From Desulfobacterales bacterium (GTDB lineage: Bacteria; Desulfobacterota; Desulfobacteria; Desulfobacterales; JAUWMJ01), in NCBI GenBank assembly GCA_030613225.1, contig JAUWMJ010000141.1:1-7521 (forward strand): a stretch of DNA of 7,521 nucleotides, written 5' to 3'. The notes below the pieces were generated by a model, which saw nothing but the letters and a program-made list of their open reading frames with translations, ran no database searches and was not told the DNA's origin. The first letter of the stretch is position 1, and each line of letters starts with the position of its first letter. Of this stretch, positions 1 to 5,290 are shown one piece after another. The translations under genes and the position numbers were made by a program.

Positions 1-165
1 GGGAAGAAAATCCATCGGCCGTTCCTCATGGGCGGATACAACTGAAACAAGCACAATTGTTTCTCCATATTGAACCACAACCGAACCGGAAGCCTGTTTT
101 GCAACTTTGCCGGTCTGTATGCTAAGGGTTTTTCCCCCGAATTCTGTTTTAAGTAAATTTTCCAT
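1..165 (-). CDS. pnp: Polyribonucleotide nucleotidyltransferase (PNPase), N-terminal 55 codons, cut by window edge
   Basis: PNPase is a trimeric 3'-to-5' phosphorolytic exoribonuclease that degrades mRNA in the cytoplasm, often in a degradosome. Only the start of the first RNase PH domain is present. Translating the minus strand from the ATG at 163-165 gives [20 protein letters not shown], followed by [20 protein letters not shown] and then a segment ending in ERPMDFLP. This matches the family pattern (F-GG-+-L-x-L-x-TGK-x-A-+-QA-x-G-S/A-V-x-V-x-YG-D/E-T-x-VL) and ends close to the conserved DFxPL segment. The start is supported by AGGAG at 171-175, five bases upstream. It lies downstream of rpsO on the same strand, the classic rpsO-pnp order. 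The frame is open to the window edge, with no stop or lesion. Identification is firm; most of the protein lies outside the window. Confidence 0.95.
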   Translation of the reverse strand, partial: MENLLKTEFGGKTLSIQTGKVAKQASGSVVVQYGETIVLVSVVSAHEERPMDFLP

Positions 166-170
166 TTTTT

Positions 171-175
171 CTCCT
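171..175 (-). promoter_or_regulatory. Shine-Dalgarno of pnp
   Basis: The minus strand reads AGGAG five bases before the pnp ATG. It begins one base after the foot of the 17-bp leader hairpin, so ribosome access is probably coupled to that structure or to its cleavage. Confidence 0.8.
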
Positions 176-176
176 A

Positions 177-226
177 AAAATAAAGCGACTTTTATACCGT
201 AACTGCGCAAAAAGTCGCTTTATTTT
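177..226 (-). terminator. 17-bp hairpin between rpsO and pnp: attenuator/terminator and possible RNase III site
   Basis: Bases 177-193 and 210-226 are perfect reverse complements (17 bp; core AAAGCGACTTTT / AAAAGTCGCTTT) with a 16-nt loop. Read in the minus direction, the 3' arm ends in a U-rich run (TTTATTTTT), so it can act as an intrinsic terminator or attenuator after rpsO. From established knowledge, in E. coli the rpsO-pnp spacer carries a terminator and a pnp leader stem cut by RNase III, after which PNPase represses its own translation. The stem here is long enough to be an RNase III substrate and abuts the pnp Shine-Dalgarno. The structure is seen directly; its role is inferred. Confidence 0.75.
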
Positions 227-318
227 ACGCCGGATTTTCTCTAATTTTCTTGCTGATGAAATCAGTAAATTCTTTGAGAAAATAAATAATTTGCCACAAA
301 CAAGAAAGATATCAAAAC

Positions 319-588
319 CTATCTCTTCAACCCCAGGGCTTCGATTATTACACGGTACCGGTTAACATCCTTGAATTTCACATAATTTAAAAGTCTGCGG
401 CGCCTTCCGACCAGCATCAGCAAACCTCTTCTGGAGTGATGATCTTTTTTATGGATTTTCAGATGCTCAGTAAGATAGGAGATGCGGTGGGTCAAAAGTC
501 CTACCTGAACTTCCGGTGATCCGGTATCACTTTCATGCAGCTTGAATTTTTCAATCAGCTTTTTTTTGCTTTCTGTTGTAAATACCAC
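319..588 (-). CDS. rpsO: 30S ribosomal protein S15
   Basis: S15 is an early-binding protein of the 30S central domain that contacts the 16S rRNA three-way junction and takes part in the B4 bridge to the 50S subunit. The 89-residue product has the exact usual length and all family hallmarks: DTGSPEVQV at 21-29, the [12 protein letters not shown] block at 46-57 (rRNA-binding His/Asp residues), then GRRRRLLNY and the C-terminal IEALGLKR. The start codon is GTG at 586-588. It is preceded by AGGAGG at 599-604, and the resulting MVFT start fits the MVLT-type N-terminus common in delta-proteobacterial S15. It sits upstream of pnp, as in most bacteria. The gene expected upstream in many genomes (truB) is absent; a short inverted-repeat element and a divergent transporter lie there instead. 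Confidence 0.98.
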   Translation of the reverse strand: MVFTTESKKKLIEKFKLHESDTGSPEVQVGLLTHRISYLTEHLKIHKKDHHSRRGLLMLVGRRRRLLNYVKFKDVNRYRVIIEALGLKR

Positions 589-598
589 TTTTTTTTTG

Positions 599-604
599 CC
601 TCCT
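599..604 (-). promoter_or_regulatory. Shine-Dalgarno of rpsO supporting a GTG start
   Basis: The minus strand reads AGGAGG, ten bases (mostly A) upstream of the GTG at 586-588. It is a full-strength site and decides the GTG start. Confidence 0.75.
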
Positions 605-618
605 GTTATTGAAATAAA

Positions 619-656
619 TTTATATGCTAATTATGATGAATTCGTAAGAAGTCGAA
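619..656 (-). promoter_or_regulatory. Possible sigma70-type promoter for rpsO
   Basis: The minus strand offers TTACGA (642-647) and TATAAA (619-624) at 17-bp spacing, or TTCGAC (651-656) and CATAAT (630-635) at 15 bp. Neither is a strong match. In both, the -35-like hexamer lies inside the end of the inverted-repeat element. Some promoter is needed between 588 and the divergent gene, but the exact site is a guess. Confidence 0.22.
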
Positions 657-769
657 ATTATTAGGTTTTAGGTTAATGATATTATTTGTTTTAAAAGAGA
701 CTTAAACTTAAATCCTAAAACTTAAAACGTTTCGTAAAAAGTGGTTTTTTGACTTTTTACAAGACCATC
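635..769. mobile_element. MITE-like inverted-repeat element, degenerate copy 1
   Basis: This 135-bp stretch starts with gatgaattcgtaagaagtcg (635-654) and ends with gactttttacaagaccatc (751-769). The ends are imperfect inverted repeats of each other and match those of the clearer copy at 4273-4403 (consensus GATGnnnTCGTAAAAAGTC), with nearly the same total length (135 versus 131 bp). The interior is AT-rich, has no ORF, and carries its own inverted repeat (aggttttagg at 664-673 against cctaaaactt at 714-723) and repeated acttaaa units. A 9-bp stem, gtaaaaagt/actttttac (734-742/752-760), lies near the right end. No clear target duplication is visible. It fills the divergent rpsO/MFS gap and could supply promoter or terminator sequences. 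Confidence 0.6.
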
Positions 770-786
770 AAGATTGATTTTAGAAT
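749..786 (+). promoter_or_regulatory. Weak promoter-like sequence before the MFS gene
   Basis: TTGACT at 749-754 and TTACAA at 757-762 resemble -35 boxes, and TAGAAT at 781-786 resembles a -10 box (18 bp from TTACAA). Use of this -10 would leave a leader of only about 8 nt before the ATG at 801. That would fit the missing Shine-Dalgarno, but it is speculative. Confidence 0.2.
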
Positions 787-800
787 AAACCGGTTCAAAC

Positions 801-2057
801 ATGAAACTTGCCATATCCCGCCGCTGGGCCATCTTTATTACAACATCACTTTTGTTTGTTCTATCCCAGTTTTACAGATCGTCCATCGCCGTGATCACCC
901 CGCAGTTAATGTCAGATGTCTCCATTGATACAAAGGGGTTGAGCCTCATGTCAGCCGCCTTTTTCTATGCTTTTGCTTTGACCCAGATCCCCATAGGAAT
1001 ATATCTTGACCGTATCGGTCCAAGAAAAACCATGACTGTTTTATCTCTCGTTGCTGTCATCGGTGCGCTCATCTTTGCATGGGCCAATTCACTGGAAATG
1101 CTTGTTCTAGGTCGATTGTTGCTTGGAATAGGAATGGCCTGCAACCTTATGGGATCCTTCAAACTTTTAACCCTCTGGTTTGGCCCCTTAAGATTTGCGA
1201 CACTATCAGCGCTTATTCTCTCCCTGGGAACGGCAGGTAACATTGCCGCAACAACCCCCCTTGTACTTTTGGTTAAGGCAGTCGATTGGCGACCTGCTTT
1301 TACAATTATTGGTGCAGTAAATTTATTATTAGCCATAATCTTTTTTTTAGTTGTGCGTGACAGGCCGGGTGAAACACCTCGACATTCAGGCGCTCCGGAA
1401 AGCTCTATGAATCTGCATGAGATACTTTCAGATCTTTACAGCCTCTTTGCAAAAAAAGATTACTGGATTATCTCCATTGGAACATTTTGTAGATACGGAG
1501 TCTATGCTGCTGTTCAAACCCTCTGGGCAGGTCCCTATCTCATGAAGGCAAGAGGTCTTTCTGCATTTAATGCAGGCAACCTGATTCTTCTGATGAACAT
1601 AGGCTTTATTCTGGGTGGACCATTTTGCGGTATATTATCTGATAAATTACTGCAAACACGAAAAAAGATCGTTATTGGGGGACTTGTGAGCCTTACGGCT
1701 GTTTTGCTTTCCCTTGCTTTCCTTCCGCAGAAAGCAAGTATTTTAACATTAGCGATTCTGTTTTTTTCTTTGGGTTTGGTGAGTAGTGCCGGAGGGGTAA
1801 TGTATACTCACATCAAGGAGCTTATGCCCATTGAAAAAGCCGGAGCAGCTATGACCGGCATTAATTTTTTTACCATGATAGGTTCAGCTGTATTTCTTCA
1901 GGGGTTGGGAAACCTCATGCAACACCTTTACCCCAGCGCATCTTTAGGTGCACAGGCGTTTAAAGACGCCTTTCTCCTTTGCGCAACGTGTCTTGCGTTT
2001 GTATCATTTTTGTATTTTTTTACGAGGGACACTCTGGGAAAAGATAAAAACTTGTAA
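801..2057 (+). CDS. Major facilitator superfamily transporter
   Basis: This is a 418-residue inner-membrane secondary transporter, the usual MFS length, with about 12 hydrophobic segments and a polar central loop around residues 190-220. The MFS signature between TM2 and TM3 is clear (GIYLDRIGPRK, residues 66-76, with Asp70, Arg71 and Gly73), followed by GRLLLGIGMA from residue 104. The second half carries the weaker counterpart GGPFCGILSDKL. Arg26 in TM1 (FYRSSIAVITPQL) is typical of anion/organic-acid type MFS proteins such as the ACS-like and NarK-like groups. The substrate cannot be assigned. The ATG at 801 starts directly before a positive then hydrophobic TM1, but no clear Shine-Dalgarno precedes it. 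It is divergent from rpsO and 111-150 bp upstream of a co-directional peptidase gene, with which it may be cotranscribed. Confidence 0.9.
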   Translation: MKLAISRRWAIFITTSLLFVLSQFYRSSIAVITPQLMSDVSIDTKGLSLMSAAFFYAFALTQIPIGIYLDRIGPRKTMTVLSLVAVIGALIFAWANSLEMLVLGRLLLGIGMACNLMGSFKLLTLWFGPLRFATLSALILSLGTAGNIAATTPLVLLVKAVDWRPAFTIIGAVNLLLAIIFFLVVRDRPGETPRHSGAPESSMNLHEILSDLYSLFAKKDYWIISIGTFCRYGVYAAVQTLWAGPYLMKARGLSAFNAGNLILLMNIGFILGGPFCGILSDKLLQTRKKIVIGGLVSLTAVLLSLAFLPQKASILTLAILFFSLGLVSSAGGVMYTHIKELMPIEKAGAAMTGINFFTMIGSAVFLQGLGNLMQHLYPSASLGAQAFKDAFLLCATCLAFVSFLYFFTRDTLGKDKNL

Positions 2058-2094
2058 AAGCGTACCAACGTTGATATTTAAGTAAACAAACTTA

Positions 2095-2150
2095 GGGCTC
2101 GCGTAAAATGGAAACTTATTTTCGGAGTCTACGCTTACCTGCGCGAACCC
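2095..2150. repeat. Imperfect inverted repeat between the MFS and peptidase genes
   Basis: gggctcgcg at 2095-2103 pairs with cgcgaaccc at 2142-2150 (8 of 9 positions) around a 38-nt interior that has only short AT complementarity. It could be a weak terminator-like structure or a degenerate repeat. No U-run follows. Confidence 0.3.
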
Positions 2151-2207
2151 CTACGCACCTCATATTTTGTGTTACTTTTTTTTTATCCATCAAAACAGAT
2201 ATCTGTA

Positions 2208-3689
2208 ATGAAAAAGGAAAGCGCTCAAATAGAAATAGAGAATATACTTAACCACCTTAATTACAGGTGGAACATAGAAGTCCTTGCTCAATGGGAGGGT
2301 GAAAGAGTTCCTTTCAAACCGTATCAGATCTATGATGGTTATGAAAATTTTATAAGCCACGATACTTTGGAGCGAATTGATAAACTAAAAAATAAGTCCG
2401 CCGGAGCACGACTCAAATATGCTCTAATTGACCATTTCCTCCAGCGATCACTCCTTCCCCACGAATCTGAAATGCAGACATGGATGCGAGGTGCAGCAGC
2501 AATTGTCAATGGAAAGAAGATATACTTCCGTGACATTATCCCATGGTGCCAAAAGTCAAGCACGTATAAATCGAGACAGATTTTGCAAAAAGAAACAGGG
2601 CCTCTTTGTAAATTTTTAAAGCCTTTTGCTCTTAACTACTGGAACATCCTACTCGATATCCTTGAAGAGGAATTTGGATTTAATAGCTATAATAATTACT
2701 GCCAAAAGAAAAAAGGGATCGACTATCTTTATTTCTATAATTACTTTAAAAACTTCCTTTTAAAAACAGACGATTTATATTTTAAAGCTATGGAATGCTG
2801 GAGCCGTGAGCGGTTCGGCTTGCCGCTTAAGAAACTCACGCGATTTGATGCCATCAACATTTTGAGCCTGGTGCAGTTTGATGATTTTTTTCCGGAAAAG
2901 TCCATGGAAAAACTGATTGGCTTTTTTAACAAATGGAGTATTGACCTTAAAAAAACACAGGGTCTTAACCTGGAACTGAAAAGAGAAAAGAAAAAGAGTT
3001 CACAGGCAATTTGCTTTATTCTCCAGGTACCTGAGGAGGTTTATGTCCTTATGCAGCCTGAAGGGGGCTGGGTCGATATGGAAACACTCTCACATGAGCT
3101 GGGACACGGGCTGTCGGCTGTCTTCACTTCACCTGAACTTTCCATGATTGACAGGGAAATGGCTACTTCCTATAGCCTGTCAGAGTCTTATGCTTTTCTT
3201 CTCCAGAATATGGCATTGTCCCGCCCCTTTCTGAAAGAATACCTTGGCATGGATACTGGAGACGTAAAAGAGCTGGTTTACTACAAGATGCTCAAGGATC
3301 TTTCAGTGTTCAGACGATATGCTGCCAAATTCATTTCAGAGTTCGAGATGTTTTCAAAAGGAGATCTTTCAGATGGAGAATCCTATGCAAGGCTAATGGC
3401 CAGATATACAGGCTTTTACTATCAACCTGAAAGCCACCTTTTTGACCTTGTTCCTGAATTTTACAGCCTTGATTATCTTCTCGGATGGATGGGAGAGTCG
3501 ATTATGGAAAGATATCTTTCCGAGAGTCTGGGAACCGGCTGGATGCTAAGACACGAAACAGGCGATATTTTAAAAAAATGGTGGTCGCAAGGTAACCGGC
3601 TTGATATTTTTCAGTTTTTCGAAATAAACGGTCTCGGTCCGTTGACTACGGATCTGCTCCTTAAGCGCTGGAAGGAAAACCTGTCGTAA
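2208..3689 (+). CDS. Zinc metallopeptidase, M3/M32-like gluzincin (HELGH)
   Basis: This is a predicted cytoplasmic zinc peptidase of clan MA, probably acting on peptides. From the ATG at 2208 it has 493 residues and no signal peptide. The zinc site is HELGH at residues 296-300 (His296, Glu297, His300), and the likely third ligand is Glu326 in LSESYAF. The 26-residue spacing from the second His equals that in the M32 carboxypeptidase Pfu CP (His273 to Glu299), while thimet-type M3 enzymes have 25. Total length also suits M32 (about 500), but the M32 motifs DxRxT and GxxQDxHW are not evident. The C-terminal part (FYSLDYLLGW, residues ~422-431) resembles the M3 helical region. M3-like with divergence is the safest label. 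The frame can also open at GTG 2169, adding 13 residues (MLLFFYPSKQISV). Neither start has a good Shine-Dalgarno; I prefer 2208 because the extra residues look unlike the family. Confidence 0.8.
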   Translation: MKKESAQIEIENILNHLNYRWNIEVLAQWEGERVPFKPYQIYDGYENFISHDTLERIDKLKNKSAGARLKYALIDHFLQRSLLPHESEMQTWMRGAAAIVNGKKIYFRDIIPWCQKSSTYKSRQILQKETGPLCKFLKPFALNYWNILLDILEEEFGFNSYNNYCQKKKGIDYLYFYNYFKNFLLKTDDLYFKAMECWSRERFGLPLKKLTRFDAINILSLVQFDDFFPEKSMEKLIGFFNKWSIDLKKTQGLNLELKREKKKSSQAICFILQVPEEVYVLMQPEGGWVDMETLSHELGHGLSAVFTSPELSMIDREMATSYSLSESYAFLLQNMALSRPFLKEYLGMDTGDVKELVYYKMLKDLSVFRRYAAKFISEFEMFSKGDLSDGESYARLMARYTGFYYQPESHLFDLVPEFYSLDYLLGWMGESIMERYLSESLGTGWMLRHETGDILKKWWSQGNRLDIFQFFEINGLGPLTTDLLLKRWKENLS

Positions 3690-3696
3690 AAACCGA

Positions 3697-3758
3697 CCCC
3701 TTAACCCCTATAAGGGGATAAAATTATTAGCCGCCTATCCGGCTTTCTAAAATAATTT
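3697..3758 (+). terminator. Tandem hairpins after the peptidase gene, probable terminator
   Basis: Two adjacent stems follow the stop codon at 3689. The first is cccctta/taagggg (3697-3703 / 3711-3717, loop of 7). The second is a nested stem with outer aaattatt/aataattt (3721-3728 / 3751-3758) and inner agccg/cggct (3729-3733 / 3740-3744). The inner stem is followed by TTTCT on the plus strand and by AATAATTTT on the minus strand. The U-run is weak, so termination is plausible but not certain. Confidence 0.4.
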
Positions 3759-4020
3759 CCAGTTAATTCGAATTGTTTTGCCAGTACGCATATTATATAT
3801 CGAAAATAATAACACAGTATTTAATCAGGGGCTCAACCCATTAGATTGTTTCAGCCTATATAGAATTTTGCTTTATCGCTATTGTTATTTTCATAGTTCC
3901 TATAAAATGCATAGATGGTAATACCGTTCCTAACACATAAATACAGACCTCGACATTTTGTTAAGAAGTACGCTATTTTTTTGGCCAAAAGCAATGCGTT
4001 AATAATACACCAAGTTGCTT
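3759..4020. other. AT-rich intergenic stretch, nothing recognised
   Basis: No convincing gene, tRNA or conserved RNA element was found on either strand. A 70-codon frame at 3915-4127 runs through the tail of this stretch and the following hairpins. It has no ribosome binding site and reads through repeat-like sequence, so it was not called. Confidence 0.5.
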
Positions 4021-4038
4021 GTTACTGGTTACTGGTTA
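4021..4038. repeat. Short tandem repeat gttactg, 2.5 copies
   Basis: The unit gttactg occurs at 4021-4027 and 4028-4034, followed by gtta (4035-4038). It is too short to imply function, but marks the left edge of the hairpin cluster at 4046-4111. Confidence 0.5.
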
Positions 4039-4045
4039 AAATAAG

Positions 4046-4076
4046 GCCCGCCTGCCACTGCGAGGCACGAGCGGGC
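4046..4076. repeat. GC-rich fold-back hairpin
   Basis: gcccgc (4046-4051) pairs with gcgggc (4071-4076), and inside it tgcc (4053-4056) pairs with ggca (4064-4067) around actgcga. A competing pairing, cctgcc (4051-4056) with ggcagg (4074-4079), is also possible. The GC content contrasts with the AT-rich surroundings, as expected for an inserted REP-like unit. Confidence 0.5.
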
Positions 4077-4088
4077 AGGTATTCTACC

Positions 4089-4113
4089 AACCTTGCCCTG
4101 AGGGCAAGGTTTT
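4089..4113 (+). terminator. Strong hairpin resembling an intrinsic terminator
   Basis: aaccttgccc (4089-4098) and gggcaaggtt (4102-4111) form a perfect 10-bp stem with a TGA loop, followed on the plus strand by TTTTCTAT. On the minus strand it is followed by GGTAGAAT with no U-run, so any terminator acts on the plus strand. No gene is directly upstream, so it may instead be part of an interspersed repeat together with 4046-4076. Confidence 0.5.
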
Positions 4114-4266
4114 CTATGCTAAAATAAAAAAAGGGAGCAAGGCCATAAGCGGCCAACTGGTGCATCAAAAAAATTATTGGACATAGTGGAACGAAAGGAC
4201 CCGGACCCCATCATATCAACTTATAAACTAATGTACGTGAACTTCCCTCTGAAAACGTGGCGGTCT
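4112..4266. other. Intergenic stretch, nothing recognised
   Basis: Contains an A-rich run and a short ggcc/ggcc inverted repeat near 4140-4155. No gene, RNA or binding-site pattern could be supported. Confidence 0.4.
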
Positions 4267-4272
4267 AATGTT
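4267..4272. repeat. Candidate target-site duplication, left (AATGTT)
   Basis: AATGTT here is repeated exactly at 4404-4409, directly outside the two ends of the inverted-repeat element. A 6-bp match is suggestive of a target duplication but could be chance. Confidence 0.4.
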
Positions 4273-4403
4273 GATGGCGTCGTAAAAAGTCCCAATTCCG
4301 TCACTCCGGCGAAAGCCGGAGTCCAGAAGCTATTGAAATGACTGGATTCCGGCTTTCGCCGGAATGACGTAAAGAGTGTTTACCGACTTTTTACGAGTTC
4401 ATC
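4273..4403. mobile_element. MITE-like inverted-repeat element, copy 2 (best preserved)
   Basis: A 131-bp non-coding element. Its left end gatggcgtcgtaaaaagtc (4273-4291) and right end gactttttacgagttcatc (4385-4403) are inverted repeats matching at 16 of 19 positions. Inside lies a second, larger fold-back (4299-4369). AATGTT flanks both sides. The same ends occur at 635-769 and, as one end only, at 7476-7495. Short size, terminal inverted repeats, no ORF and a possible 6-bp duplication fit a MITE mobilised in trans. The right end touches the start region of the next gene, whose true ATG (4432) lies 28 bp beyond. Confidence 0.75.
4299..4369. repeat. Core fold-back of REP type inside the element
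   Basis: Arms 4299-4326 and 4342-4369 are 28-nt reverse complements with 26 matches around a 15-nt loop. Each arm holds its own palindrome: ccggcgaaagccgg on the left (5-bp stem with a GAAA tetraloop if transcribed) and ccggctttcgccgg on the right. From general familiarity, similar units (GTCATTCCGGCGAAAGCCGG...) occur as interspersed repeats in many environmental bacteria. Confidence 0.8.
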
Positions 4404-4409
4404 AATGTT
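4404..4409. repeat. Candidate target-site duplication, right (AATGTT)
   Basis: Exact copy of 4267-4272. It contains the first in-frame ATG (4405-4407) of the following reading frame, another reason not to use that ATG as the start. Confidence 0.4.
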
Positions 4410-4414
4410 GGTCC

Positions 4415-4422
4415 GGAAAGGA
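4415..4422 (+). promoter_or_regulatory. Shine-Dalgarno deciding the start at 4432
   Basis: GGAAAGGA ends nine bases before the ATG at 4432. The earlier ATG at 4405 has no such site and lies at the end of the inserted element. Confidence 0.7.
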
Positions 4423-4431
4423 AATATTGAA

Positions 4432-5235
4432 ATGGAAAATTTCAGAGAGAGTGTATTGGGCAGCACCGGTCTGCGCGTTGGGCGCTTAGGATTGGCAGCC
4501 AGTTATGGCGCGCCTGCGAAAGCCTTCGAGGAGGCGTTTGAAAAAGGCTGTAATTATTTTTATTTGGGTTCCGGTCGACACCGGGCCGGCATGAAACAGG
4601 CCATCCGGAATCTCTGCCGAAAAGGTCGGCGAGACCAATTGGTGGTTGCCATCCAAACCTATGCCAGGTCCGGCCTGCTGACGGAATTCCTTTTCAGGAA
4701 AAATCTGAGGTCACTGGGTCTGGATCAGGCCGACATCCTGATTTTAGGCTGGCACAATCGCCGGCCTTCGCCAAAGCTCCTGGACCGGATTCTGGCACTG
4801 AAGGAAAATGGATTATTCCGATTTTTGGGTATGTCGGGACACAATCGCAATCTTTTCCCGCAAATGGCAGCAACCAGCCAGTTCGATCTGTTTCACATCA
4901 GGTACAATGCGGCCCATCGCGGAGCGGAAAAAGATTCTTTTCCTCCACTGATGGGCGACGGCCGACCGGGCATCGTCACCTATACTGCCACCCGCTGGGG
5001 TCAGATGCTAAATCCCAAAAAGATGCCGCCTGACGAATCCGTGCCGGTGCCGAGTGATTGTTATCGCTTTGTGCTGTCCAATCCGGCGGTAGATGTTTGT
5101 CTTTGTGGACCCAAAGATGCTGATCAATTACGCGAGGCCCTGCCGGCTCTTGAACTTGGGCCTTTGGGCGAAGATGACATGGAACGTATGAAGCGAATCG
5201 GAGACCATGTTCGTAAGACGACGAGAAAGTTTTAG
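4432..5235 (+). CDS. Aldo/keto reductase-fold protein lacking the classical catalytic tetrad
   Basis: A 267-residue cytoplasmic protein with the (beta/alpha)8 AKR layout: LGSTGLRVGRLGLAASYG at residues 9-26 (the usual LGxTGLxVSxLGLG start), FEKGCNYFYLGS (36-47), RRDQLVVAIQTYA (66-78), LRSLGLDQADILILGWHN (92-109), VTYTATRWG later, and near the end VLSNPAVDVCLCGPKDADQLREAL. Normal AKRs use Asp-Tyr-Lys-His. Here the Asp position is Tyr44, the Lys position is Gln75, and the His position falls at Gly106 (His108 is two residues off). NADPH-dependent carbonyl reduction by the standard mechanism is therefore doubtful. The IRYNAAHRGAE and TATRWG segments mark a subfamily I recall from delta-proteobacteria, annotated only as aldo/keto reductase. 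The start at 4432 is set by GGAAAGGA; the ATG at 4405 would add nine residues. It is convergent with the FabK-like gene 55 bp away. Confidence 0.85.
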   Translation: MENFRESVLGSTGLRVGRLGLAASYGAPAKAFEEAFEKGCNYFYLGSGRHRAGMKQAIRNLCRKGRRDQLVVAIQTYARSGLLTEFLFRKNLRSLGLDQADILILGWHNRRPSPKLLDRILALKENGLFRFLGMSGHNRNLFPQMAATSQFDLFHIRYNAAHRGAEKDSFPPLMGDGRPGIVTYTATRWGQMLNPKKMPPDESVPVPSDCYRFVLSNPAVDVCLCGPKDADQLREALPALELGPLGEDDMERMKRIGDHVRKTTRKF

Positions 5236-5290
5236 ATTGATGAAAAAAATATTAATTTTGATCATTTCAATGGGTAACCCTTTATTTCTA

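Noticed and set aside
965..1336. 123-codon minus-strand open frame
   Set aside because: Lies entirely inside the MFS transporter gene, whose motifs are clear; the minus product has no recognisable pattern.
2339..2932. Several 60-75 codon frames on both strands
   Set aside because: All overlap the peptidase coding frame in other frames, with no ribosome binding sites or family features.
3915..4127. 70-codon plus-strand frame in the intergenic region
   Set aside because: No Shine-Dalgarno, and the C-terminal third is a translation of the hairpin cluster 4046-4111, so it is a chance frame.
4273..4403. CRISPR-like repeat/spacer
   Set aside because: The repeats are inverted, not direct and regularly spaced, and no cas genes are near.
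5236..5290. Bidirectional terminator between the convergent AKR and FabK-like genes
   Set aside because: Only a weak gggtaaccc palindrome and AT runs are present; no stem long enough to call.
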